From: Fibrella forsythiae
GTDB taxonomy: Bacteria; Bacteroidota; Bacteroidia; Cytophagales; Spirosomataceae
NCBI RefSeq assembly: GCF_017353175.1
Contig: NZ_JAFMYW010000001.1
Location: forward strand, 1,054,001-1,118,000
DNA length: 64,000 bases
Reading direction: 5' to 3'
Made by a program: the position numbers and the translations under genes. Positions 45,301 to 51,317 of the stretch are shown here, in pieces. The notes under the pieces are model-generated. The model did not search any database. It was not told the origin of the DNA and saw only the letters and a list, made by a program, of their open reading frames with translations. Positions within the stretch are counted from its first letter, which is position 1. Each line of letters begins with the position of its first letter.

Positions 45301-45538
45301 AGGGAACAGTCACGCTTATACCGGCCGTTGGAATTGCCTGGTCACCTGCTTTGTAGCCGCAGTACGAAAAGTCAGGAATACGGTTGCCCTGCTCGTCGGA
45401 TGTGTACGTAATACGACCCTGCGAAACGGTAAGTGGCTGTTTCTTAACCGGCTTAGTACCCTGCGCAAGAACCACTCCCTCGCGATCGAGGGCGCTCAGG
45501 AGCGTGCAAAAGGCAATAAGTACGGTTAGCTTAAACAC
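42386..45538 (-). CDS. Two-part exported protein: pectate-lyase-like beta-helix (DUF4955-like) plus DUF6298-like barrel
   Basis: The 1050-residue protein has a signal peptide ending GVVLAQ and starts with GTG (no ATG is available before the signal). Residues about 60-530 have the right-handed beta-helix pattern: GAVLLEKGVHEVAGSLVISASGVVLRGSG, LEDCQSLAPVSEM, SVFWQCTAARVENF. The segment FGTWAQFAGDGYWDM with IQPRSLYYAQLKERLG resembles DUF4955. Residues about 590-1000 look like a TIM-type glycosidase barrel (VDHVAAIDHNYGLWYERR, LIHENYFQHNI, LIGAEFTGPLQFVQFW). Both halves are known only as DUFs, so activity is a guess; a pectic lyase or hydrolase is likely. The stop overlaps the next start (ATGA). 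Confidence 0.72.
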   Translation of the reverse strand: MFKLTVLIAFCTLLSALDREGVVLAQGTKPVKKQPLTVSQGRITYTSDEQGNRIPDFSYCGYKAGDQAIPTAGISVTVPSRKGDATRRIQAALDYVASLPVNADGLRGAVLLEKGVHEVAGSLVISASGVVLRGSGMGAGGTTILGTGTNRDNLITLAGKSDRKLALPLLITDSYVPVNARKIRVANAGALKVGDNVQVRRPSTKEWIQALRTDQFGGGLSSLGWKPGQRDLFWDRQIVAVNGAEITLDAPLTTALDSAYGGGTVARYTWPGRIAQSGVENLRLESTYDRANPKDEDHRWMAVVFSNVQDAWVRQVVFSHFAGSAVLVQETARRVTLEDCQSLAPVSEMGGERRNTFFVRGQQVLCQRLYAELGYHDFAVGYCSPGPNAFVQCESHLPFSFSGGVDSWASGVLFDIVYVDGHALRFANLGQDGQGAGWNAANSVFWQCTAARVENFQPPTAQNWAFGTWAQFAGDGYWDMSNEQIQPRSLYYAQLKERLGEAVADRAILLPVGTEASSSPKVEVAMALTKLAVEPAPALVDFITASSTRQPIPAGTSSARSIDAIGLPKEATYPKAEPMRVVQGKLFRGRALVAGRRQEVPWWNGSARPYGLATAKPHITRFVPGQTGRGLTDDLGELTDSMKVDHVAAIDHNYGLWYERRRDDHERIRRMDGEVWAPFYELPFARSGKEIAWDGLSKYDLTTYNKWYWSRLKQFADLADQKGLALIHENYFQHNIIEAGAHYADFPWRPVNNINKTGFPEPVPYAGDKRVFMAEQFYDVSHPVRRALHRAYIRKCLDNFAANSGVIQLIGAEFTGPLQFVQFWIDTIAEWEKETGKKALVGLSATKDVQDAILADPKRASVINLIDIRFWHYQANGTVYAPAGGQNLAPRQHARLLNPKKTSFEQVYRAVREYRQKFSDKAVTYAADSFDAMGWAILMAGGSMPNVPTVADAQFMVDAGQMQPMELPQKPANQWALGNDKTGYVIYTEVTTPVQLDLSKAAGTFQVSYVNPKTGQVTKSNDIVKGGSVVSLKNQSTGAEVIWVKKSNGL

Positions 45539-45587
45539 GGTTTTTTTAGTTGGGGTGGTGGGTAGGCTGTCTTCGCGTTGTATGTTT

Positions 45588-45625
45588 CTTTCGCTAGATG
45601 CTTCGCGCGAAGCATCTAGCGAAAG
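45588..45625. repeat. 38-bp perfect palindrome between operon genes
   Basis: The sequence from 45588 to 45625 equals its own reverse complement over all 38 bases, centred between 45606 and 45607 on CTTCGCGCGAAG. It lies 20 bases after the pectate lyase stop and 49 bases before the next start on the same strand. It could fold as a long hairpin in mRNA and act as a partial terminator or mRNA stabiliser, or be a binding site or mobile-element remnant. Confidence 0.7.
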
Positions 45626-45645
45626 TGACTCCTTGACGAACGAAC

Positions 45646-47289
45646 CTACGTGCGCGGCTTCACTTGCTGAATGGGCACTACGCTGTTCAGGTACTCTTCA
45701 ATATTCGTGTATCCGTCTCTATTCTTATCCTGGCTGGCATCTGCGGCGTCTTTCGGGTTCAGCCCATTTTTTGTTTCCCAGGCATCGGGCATACCGTCTT
45801 TATCGGTATCAACGTAGGGCGTGCCTTTGTACTCGGGGTAACCACCCACCTGACTGATGTCTGTGATGATACCGTTCTTGTACGAATCGAGGGGTAAGCG
45901 GCGATGTTTGAACTGCGTATCGGGTGCTTTCACGGATGGATCATACGTAATCTTTCCGGTTTTCACCTGCGTCAGAATGCGCACGTCGACGGGGTCGCGT
46001 TTGGGCAGGGCGGCTCCGGCGTTTTCCAACACGTAGCCATAGGCCTGCTGCGCGGGCAAGATTGTGATCTTGGGCATTGGCAGCGGCTCTTTCCATTTAA
46101 TGTTGGCGGTGTATTCACCCGCGTCGGCCCGGTCTTCAACCTGGACGCCACCATCCCAGTTGTTTTTTGTAACCCGGTCATGACCTTCCACAATGTTGCC
46201 ATCTACGTAAGCACGGCCAAACTCCAGATGACCCAGCTTGCTCCGTCCAGATTCAGGCTTCAGAATCCGGTAACCTATGGGCGAATCTCTGGGGGTTTGC
46301 GGACCCGGCTTGTAGTAGTTGTTGATAATATTGTACATCGCCGTATAGTCGCCGCCATCCGTTGACCGGTGCACCCAGTTGAAAATGACGTTGTTGGCAA
46401 AATTGAAGACCCCGTTCCAGCCAATCGACGGATTCCGGCCCGCATTATCGGCCCAGAGGTTGCGCATGAACGTACAGTTTTCGCCACCCAGCGTACTACC
46501 GAACGCGTGGTTCCAGGTATCGAGTGCCTCCGAGAAGATTGAATTTTGAATGGTGATGTTCACCGTCGGCAACTTCGACTCCACTGTCTTGCCGGTGCTG
46601 TCGTTATACATATGCCGGTACATCGACATGTTTTCATCCAGCCCCCAGCTTGCCGACACGTGGTCGATCATAATGTTGCCGATCGGGTTACCACCAATCG
46701 AGTCATCGCGCCGCCCCACGCCCGTTTCGCCCCGGCGGAAACGCATGTAGCGAATGACAACATCATGCGTGTTGATCCAAACCGATTCTCCCGCCACGCA
46801 AACGCCATCTCCCGGTGCTGTCTGACCAGCTATTGTTATATATGGTGCCCGAATGATGATGGGTGTTTTTATGCGAATGATGCCCGCCACGTTGAAAACG
46901 ATAGTCCGCGCCCCGCCCTGTTCACAGGCCTCCCGCAACGTACCTGGCCCACGGTCTTCCAGGCTGGTTACCACATATACCTTACCGCCCCGACCACCGA
47001 ATGTATAGGCACCACCGCCCTCAGCGCCGGGAAAAGCAAGAATGGAAGCTTGCGGCAAATCAACCGGCCGGGCAGCCCAGGGTACATATGGCTTGCCTTC
47101 TTTGGCTTCTTTCCTGATAATCGGCAGCGCTTTGCCCCAGGCAATATCCGACTGTCGGCGCGACTCGGCAAGTAACTCATCACTCGCTTTCTGCACGTCG
47201 GCAGGAATAGTCGGGTACTGTGCTGACACAGTATGCTGAACGAGCAGGAGTCCAGCGGCGAGAAGTATCGGGGTCAGTTGTTTTTTCAT
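45646..47289 (-). CDS. Pectate lyase (PL1-like beta-helix) with calcium-binding tail
   Basis: The product (547 residues) has a signal peptide MKKQLTPILLAAGLLLVQHTVSAQ; the ATG ending at 47289 is chosen over a GTG at 47307. The beta-helix opens with LAFPGAEGGGAYTFGGRGGKVYVVTSL and continues with TIAGQTAPGDGVCV, VVIRYMRFRRGE and IDHVSASWGLDENMS, the polysaccharide-lyase family 1 pattern of pectate and pectate trisaccharide lyases. The C-terminus has EF-hand-like calcium repeats (DTDKDGMPDAWE, DKNRDGYTNIEEYL). It cleaves polygalacturonate at the surface or in the periplasm. It is the first gene of the 17-gene minus-strand run, so the main promoter should lie upstream in 47290-47619. Confidence 0.9.
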   Translation of the reverse strand: MKKQLTPILLAAGLLLVQHTVSAQYPTIPADVQKASDELLAESRRQSDIAWGKALPIIRKEAKEGKPYVPWAARPVDLPQASILAFPGAEGGGAYTFGGRGGKVYVVTSLEDRGPGTLREACEQGGARTIVFNVAGIIRIKTPIIIRAPYITIAGQTAPGDGVCVAGESVWINTHDVVIRYMRFRRGETGVGRRDDSIGGNPIGNIMIDHVSASWGLDENMSMYRHMYNDSTGKTVESKLPTVNITIQNSIFSEALDTWNHAFGSTLGGENCTFMRNLWADNAGRNPSIGWNGVFNFANNVIFNWVHRSTDGGDYTAMYNIINNYYKPGPQTPRDSPIGYRILKPESGRSKLGHLEFGRAYVDGNIVEGHDRVTKNNWDGGVQVEDRADAGEYTANIKWKEPLPMPKITILPAQQAYGYVLENAGAALPKRDPVDVRILTQVKTGKITYDPSVKAPDTQFKHRRLPLDSYKNGIITDISQVGGYPEYKGTPYVDTDKDGMPDAWETKNGLNPKDAADASQDKNRDGYTNIEEYLNSVVPIQQVKPRT

Positions 47290-47619
47290 TGGACGAGAGC
47301 CTGGCACGCCGGTGCTTCTGTATGTTGGGCTAGCCGTAACAGCGTTGCCTCAACGAGCAGTCAGAAGATCGGGCAGTGGTTCAGGAACAGATTGTATACT
47401 AACCTCAAAATAAGACTAAAAAAAAGGGCAATGTCTATATCATTTTTTCGGCAATGTATAGGATATTAGCATTTACCCCCGGGCGGCGCTTCCGATGGCA
47501 ATTTGAACACAAAAAAGGCCCTCCAGTTGCTTTTAATGGCATTTTCATGCACTCCCTACACGGGTCATTCCCGCGCATCGACGTTACCGAAACACGCTAA
47601 AAAGCGGTAATTTCGCATC
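47290..47619. promoter_or_regulatory. Divergent intergenic region, start of the long operon
   Basis: No gene is visible in this gap between the pectate lyase (minus) and DNA glycosylase (plus). It must carry both promoters. The A- and T-rich part at about 47385-47475 holds an imperfect direct repeat, GGCAATGTCTATATC followed by GGCAATGTATAGGATAT, which could be a regulator site. I see no clear TAnnTTTG box on either strand. Confidence 0.35.
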
Positions 47620-48261
47620 ATGACTTCCGATGCACTAGCTCACCTGCAAACAGACCCGGTTCTGGCCCAAATTATTGCTGAAACACCCCTCATCAAACCC
47701 GCTGCCAGCTTTATCGACGTACCCGAGGCTGATCGGCTTTATCTGGCACTTTTAGAAAGTATCGTCTCTCAGCAGATATCGGTGAAAGCCGCCGACGCCA
47801 TATTCCGGCGCTTCCGAATGCTCTTCAGTGAAACGGCCGAGGCCGAAGGTTACCCCTCGCCCGCCCAGCTTCTGCTGAAAACGACCGACGAGCTACGGTC
47901 GGCCGGCTTATCTTTCCAGAAAATAAAGTATTTGCAGAGCGTTGCCGAATTCGCGCTGGCCAATCCGCTCACGATTGCGCACGTTTCGGAAATGACCGAC
48001 GAAGAGGTAGTGCAATACCTTTTGCCCATCAAAGGCGTTGGCCGCTGGACGGTGGAAATGCTGTTGATGTTTGTCCTCGACCGGCCCGACGTGTTTCCCG
48101 TCGACGATCTGGTGGTTCGCCAGAAAATAGTCAGAGCGTATGATCTTACCGAAACAGGTCGTCCGCTCTATAAACGGTTACAGGAAATAGCCGCCCCCTG
48201 GCGACCCTACCGTACCCTGGCCTGCCGGTATTTCTGGCGGTGGAAACCGTTGGCTAGTTGA
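47620..48261 (+). CDS. DNA-3-methyladenine glycosylase II-type (HhH-GPD)
   Basis: The 213-residue protein is a helix-hairpin-helix DNA glycosylase. The segment ESIVSQQISVKAADAIFRRF opens the domain. The hairpin LLPIKGVGRWTVEMLLMF lies at about residues 134-151, and the catalytic aspartate is probably Asp163 in VFPVDDLVVRQ. It removes alkylated bases such as 3-methyladenine in base excision repair. It lacks the N-terminal domain of E. coli AlkA and the iron-sulfur motif of endonuclease III, as is usual for short AlkA homologues. It stands alone; its last codons lie inside the YTRR repeat that separates it from the convergent DUF4403 gene. Confidence 0.92.
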   Translation: MTSDALAHLQTDPVLAQIIAETPLIKPAASFIDVPEADRLYLALLESIVSQQISVKAADAIFRRFRMLFSETAEAEGYPSPAQLLLKTTDELRSAGLSFQKIKYLQSVAEFALANPLTIAHVSEMTDEEVVQYLLPIKGVGRWTVEMLLMFVLDRPDVFPVDDLVVRQKIVRAYDLTETGRPLYKRLQEIAAPWRPYRTLACRYFWRWKPLAS

Positions 48262-48354
48262 TTGGTTGATTGGTTAATTAGTTGATTGGTTGGCTAGTCA
48301 ACCAGCCAACCAATCAACTAATTAACCAATCAACTAACTAACCAACCAGCCAAC
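48250..48354. repeat. Second YTRR tetranucleotide hairpin at convergent gene ends
   Basis: Arms 48265-48294 and 48305-48334 form a perfect 30-bp stem with a 10-base loop, and looser pairing continues outward. Like the copy at 9079-9240 it is built of four-base YTRR units (TTGG, TTGA, TTAA, CTAG) and their complement. It begins in the last codons of the glycosylase gene and ends at the DUF4403 stop, so it probably terminates both transcripts. It has no T tail. Confidence 0.8.
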
Positions 48355-49746
48355 CTACAACTTCTTCACTTTGAAGGCGACCGTCGACTGGACTTTCAGG
48401 AGAGCTTGTATCCCATCGGGACGAATGGCAATGCGCTGGGGGACAAATTTGAACGTGAGAATATTCAGGTCATTCTTCTTGCCCGCTTTTGCCTTTTCAA
48501 AGGCAGTATCAATAAGTGACGGTAGTTTTTCTATCTGTTCACGAATCGGAAATTTCAGCGCTTTGGAGATGGTATCGTTCAGCCGGTCGTGCAGTAGCCA
48601 GTCGGCAGAAGCGAGCAGGCGTTCTTCTGTTTCTACGTCGAAATCGATGTTTTTAACCTGTAGCGTGTGGGTGAGTGTATCGTAGGCCGGCTGCCCGCGG
48701 AAGTAAAGCGTTCCTTTCACCGCGCCCCCCACATCGGCCTTAATAATAACGGCGCGCTGCCCCCCATACACTTCTGTCTTCTTGATCGTCAGCAGGCCAC
48801 CCGCCAGTTCCAGTTTATGGCCCTTCAATTGCTTGGCCAGTATCCGGTTTATATCGGCATACGAGATGAAGCTCATCACCTGAATATCAGACACTTGCTT
48901 TACATGCTTATCCCGCCTGATTCGGGGGAGTTTTCGGTTCAGTTCGATAACCGGGCGCGGGCCAATCATAGTTTTCGTGTAAAACGCCACCCGAATGGGC
49001 ACAGTTAAGGTGGTGGCATTCCCCTGCACGTCACCCACGGCTACGCTAAAGGGAGTTGGCACCAGCCAGAGCGAATCGGGCTGTTTAGCCAGAATCAACG
49101 GCTTCTGGAGGTCCATCCAGACGGGACGTACCTGCTTATCGAGGCGTAATCCGTCATAAACGGCCTTATCGATGGCTGCTTCAATTTCGGGCCGGCGTTT
49201 CTGAATGACGTTTTCGGCCAGTTTCGTAAAGGGAATAGTGATGCCAAGCACTCGAATTTTCGGCTGCTTGATCCAGGTGTGTTTGATCAGGCTGACGTGT
49301 GTTGTCAATCGCCAGTCGCTGGCTACTTGCAGCGGGCTTTGAAAATCAACCGATAATGCGCAAACAGCGTGCTTAGCGTGGTTCTTCTTCTTCAGCCGAA
49401 TGGGATTATCAAGCCAGATTTCCAGCGGAGCCGAGAAGTTGACCTTATGATTGGCATACTTGATCTTGATCCGTCCGGTGCGGATCACCCGCATATTAAA
49501 ACTCGCCCCTTTCTGGCCTTCCATCATCTCGGGGTTCACAATTTCGGTCTTTATCGATGCATTAATCTTGTCTTCCAGGCTTTTGATCTGGAACGTGATC
49601 GGCCCAGCCAGAAATGATCGAGCGGGCGGAATGGGGTCATCGAACCCTTCGGCCGTAGGGGCTTTGGGCTTTACTTTCTGGCAGGCGGTGGCCCACCCCA
49701 GCCCAATCAGCAGGAAGAAAAGATAGGTAGAGCGTCGTGGAATCAT
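48355..49746 (-). CDS. DUF4403 family lipoprotein
   Basis: The product (463 residues) starts with a lipoprotein signal, MIPRRSTYLFFLLIGLGWATAC; the frame could start nine codons earlier at 49773. The body fits DUF4403, a family of Bacteroidota envelope proteins: FQIKSLEDKINASI, QPKIRVLGITIPFTKLAEN, and YADINRILAKQLKGHKLE. A late repeat of the same domain type follows (FDVETEERLLASADWLLHD). The pattern is of two lipid-binding-like (BPI/TULIP-type) halves, so an envelope lipid role is possible but unproven. It is convergent with the DNA glycosylase gene and shares the hairpin between them. Confidence 0.85.
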   Translation of the reverse strand: MIPRRSTYLFFLLIGLGWATACQKVKPKAPTAEGFDDPIPPARSFLAGPITFQIKSLEDKINASIKTEIVNPEMMEGQKGASFNMRVIRTGRIKIKYANHKVNFSAPLEIWLDNPIRLKKKNHAKHAVCALSVDFQSPLQVASDWRLTTHVSLIKHTWIKQPKIRVLGITIPFTKLAENVIQKRRPEIEAAIDKAVYDGLRLDKQVRPVWMDLQKPLILAKQPDSLWLVPTPFSVAVGDVQGNATTLTVPIRVAFYTKTMIGPRPVIELNRKLPRIRRDKHVKQVSDIQVMSFISYADINRILAKQLKGHKLELAGGLLTIKKTEVYGGQRAVIIKADVGGAVKGTLYFRGQPAYDTLTHTLQVKNIDFDVETEERLLASADWLLHDRLNDTISKALKFPIREQIEKLPSLIDTAFEKAKAGKKNDLNILTFKFVPQRIAIRPDGIQALLKVQSTVAFKVKKL

Positions 49747-49805
49747 ATGGGCACCCAACGCCAACTGCCCCATGAAGGTTTGTTTATCTTAGTGTAGGCC
49801 TGGCC

Positions 49806-49958
49806 CTAAGAGGCCCGACGTACCGACGAACGGCTGTCAGCCGCGCAACCGCACCCTTTTCTACAGCCAGTATCTGTCACGACAAATCGCTTGTACGCCC
49901 GCCAGCCCAAATAGACCAGCGCCGCCGCAAACAACACAAAAATCAGGATAGTCTGCAT
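49806..49958 (-). CDS. FeoB-associated-type Cys-rich small membrane protein
   Basis: A 50-residue frame (ATG ending at 49958, TAG at 49806). It has one N-terminal membrane helix (QTILIFVLFAAALVYLGW), a basic YKR stop-transfer, and a cysteine cluster TGCRKGCGCA. This is the layout of the FeoB-associated Cys-rich membrane proteins. They are usually encoded next to ferrous-iron transporter genes and may bind iron or another metal on the cytoplasmic side. No feoA or feoB is in this window, so the role here is by family resemblance only. It lies between DUF4403 and the YfiT-type gene on the same strand. Confidence 0.75.
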   Translation of the reverse strand: MQTILIFVLFAAALVYLGWRAYKRFVVTDTGCRKGCGCAADSRSSVRRAS

Positions 49959-49968
49959 AAACAACGAA

Positions 49969-50051
49969 GTTTACTGTTTACTGTCTTCTGTTGCTCCGCT
50001 ACCAAGCAGAACGTGCCTAAGCAGAGCAACAGAAGACAGTAAACAGTAAAC
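49969..50051. terminator. Long hairpin after the YfiT-type gene
   Basis: Arms 49969-49996 and 50024-50051 are a perfect 28-bp inverted repeat with a 27-base loop. The arm contains a short tandem repeat, GTTTACTGTTTACTG. It begins 4 bases after the stop of the 50056 gene and ends 10 bases before the start of the small membrane protein gene, so it could terminate the first transcript. No T tail is present. Confidence 0.65.
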
Positions 50052-50055
50052 AGGA

Positions 50056-50595
50056 TTACCCCTCCCATCCGTTCCGTTGGGCCAGGCGGGCAATATGTTG
50101 ATAGTGGTGTTCGCCATGCCAGGCGTAAAGCGCGAGTACATCGGCCACCGTGTAGGTCTGCTGATTGCCGGGGTGCAGGTACGTTCGGCCCAACTGATCG
50201 GACGTCAGGTGTTGCAGGCAACGTACCCAGCGCAGATGCAGGTTGGTCAGAATGGCCAGCGACGGCGCAACGGGCAGGGTTGAGTCGTCGAGTTTGGCCC
50301 ATTCCTGTTCTTCGTAGGGGCTAATACGCGGATTATCTTCCGTGAGGGCTAGCCGGGTACGTATATACGCATTCATATGACTGTCGGCCACGTGATGCAC
50401 CACCTGCCGAACGGTCCAGCCGTCGGGTCGATAGGGCGTATCCAGGCGTGAATCAGACCAAGTCTGAACCAGTTCTGTCAGTTTGCGAGGGCACTCAGTA
50501 ATCGAGGAAAGGTTTGCTGCCAGTTGTTCGGGGGTATAGCTCTGCGACGAGGGCATGGGGCCAATGGGGTAACGAAGGAGATCGAGATTCTGCAT
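50056..50595 (-). CDS. YfiT/DinB-family bacillithiol transferase-like protein
   Basis: The 179-residue protein starts NLDLLRYPIG, the typical N-terminus of YfiT-like proteins. It has the metal-binding histidines of the DinB four-helix fold in QVVHHVADSH and HGEHHYQHI. YfiT/BstA-type enzymes attach bacillithiol to electrophiles in bacteria without glutathione; earlier annotations call them metal-dependent hydrolases. It is cytoplasmic. It is divergent from ytxJ, another bacillithiol-linked gene, 122 bases away, which supports the thiol assignment. Confidence 0.85.
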   Translation of the reverse strand: MQNLDLLRYPIGPMPSSQSYTPEQLAANLSSITECPRKLTELVQTWSDSRLDTPYRPDGWTVRQVVHHVADSHMNAYIRTRLALTEDNPRISPYEEQEWAKLDDSTLPVAPSLAILTNLHLRWVRCLQHLTSDQLGRTYLHPGNQQTYTVADVLALYAWHGEHHYQHIARLAQRNGWEG

Positions 50596-50717
50596 GGTCA
50601 GTCAGTTTTGACAAATCTAGCCTGAACTTTTCGAGGTCAAAAACCTTTTCTGACGGTATACCATAAGCTCAGCTACAACGAAAAACGTTTTGATTTATCC
50701 GTCAATAAGCGCTTACA

Positions 50718-51047
50718 ATGAACTGGAATAAACTGACTAACACCGCTCAACTCGATCAGATCAAAGCGGAATCGGCCGATCAGCCGGTCTTGATTTTCAA
50801 GCATAGTACTACATGCTCGATCAGCGCCATGGCCCTGAGCCGCATGGAGCGCAACTGGTCTGAAAACGCAGGTATCAAGCCATATTACCTGGATTTACTG
50901 GCCAACAGGCCCTTATCCGGCCAAATTGCCGACACCTTCCGGGTTACCCACCAGTCGCCGCAGGTGCTGCTCATTCAGGATGGAAAATGCGTGTACGATG
51001 CCTCACACATGAGCATTTCCTTTCAGGCACTGACACAGGCCGTATAA
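50718..51047 (+). CDS. ytxJ: Bacillithiol-system redox protein YtxJ
   Basis: The 109-residue protein has the monothiol YtxJ signature FKHSTTCSISAMAL with the reactive Cys33, and the thioredoxin-like segment PQVLLIQDGKCVYDASH. YtxJ is a small bacilliredoxin-like or monothiol protein that reduces or carries mixed disulfides with bacillithiol. It has no signal peptide. The divergent YfiT-type gene and the strong terminator directly after it make it a single-gene transcript. The first Cys position of a CxxC pair is replaced (TTCS), as expected for this monothiol family. Confidence 0.9.
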   Translation: MNWNKLTNTAQLDQIKAESADQPVLIFKHSTTCSISAMALSRMERNWSENAGIKPYYLDLLANRPLSGQIADTFRVTHQSPQVLLIQDGKCVYDASHMSISFQALTQAV

Positions 51048-51070
51048 GCCAAGTCGGTCCATTTTAACAG

Positions 51071-51105
51071 GCAGTTATACCAGGAAGGTATAACTGCTTT
51101 TTTTT
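51071..51105 (+). terminator. Rho-independent terminator of ytxJ
   Basis: An 11-bp perfect stem (51071-51081 with 51087-51097) has a five-base loop AGGAA and is followed by eight T residues (51098-51105). It begins 24 bases after the ytxJ stop. This is the most canonical terminator in the window. Confidence 0.9.
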
Positions 51106-51317
51106 GTGCCTGGTCTGCTTCCCCTGTTTCCCCTAAAATCCACTTATTGTGCTGACATGTTCATGAGTAGCAAATCATACACTATACCTTGAAAATCAAT
51201 CTATTAAGATTAACCTGAACAAGTCATTGCATGCATGCATGTTAATAAGTTTGAAGTATTCTGTATTTTTAACAACCTGATCCTTTTACTGGTTAGGTAG
51301 CTATAGCCAGACGTTAA

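Noticed and set aside
15845-47289. Ulvan-degrading locus as the identity of the island
   Set aside because: Rhamnosidases and sialidase-like propellers fit, but there is no sulfatase and no ulvan lyase gene; pectate lyase and GH2 point to pectin.
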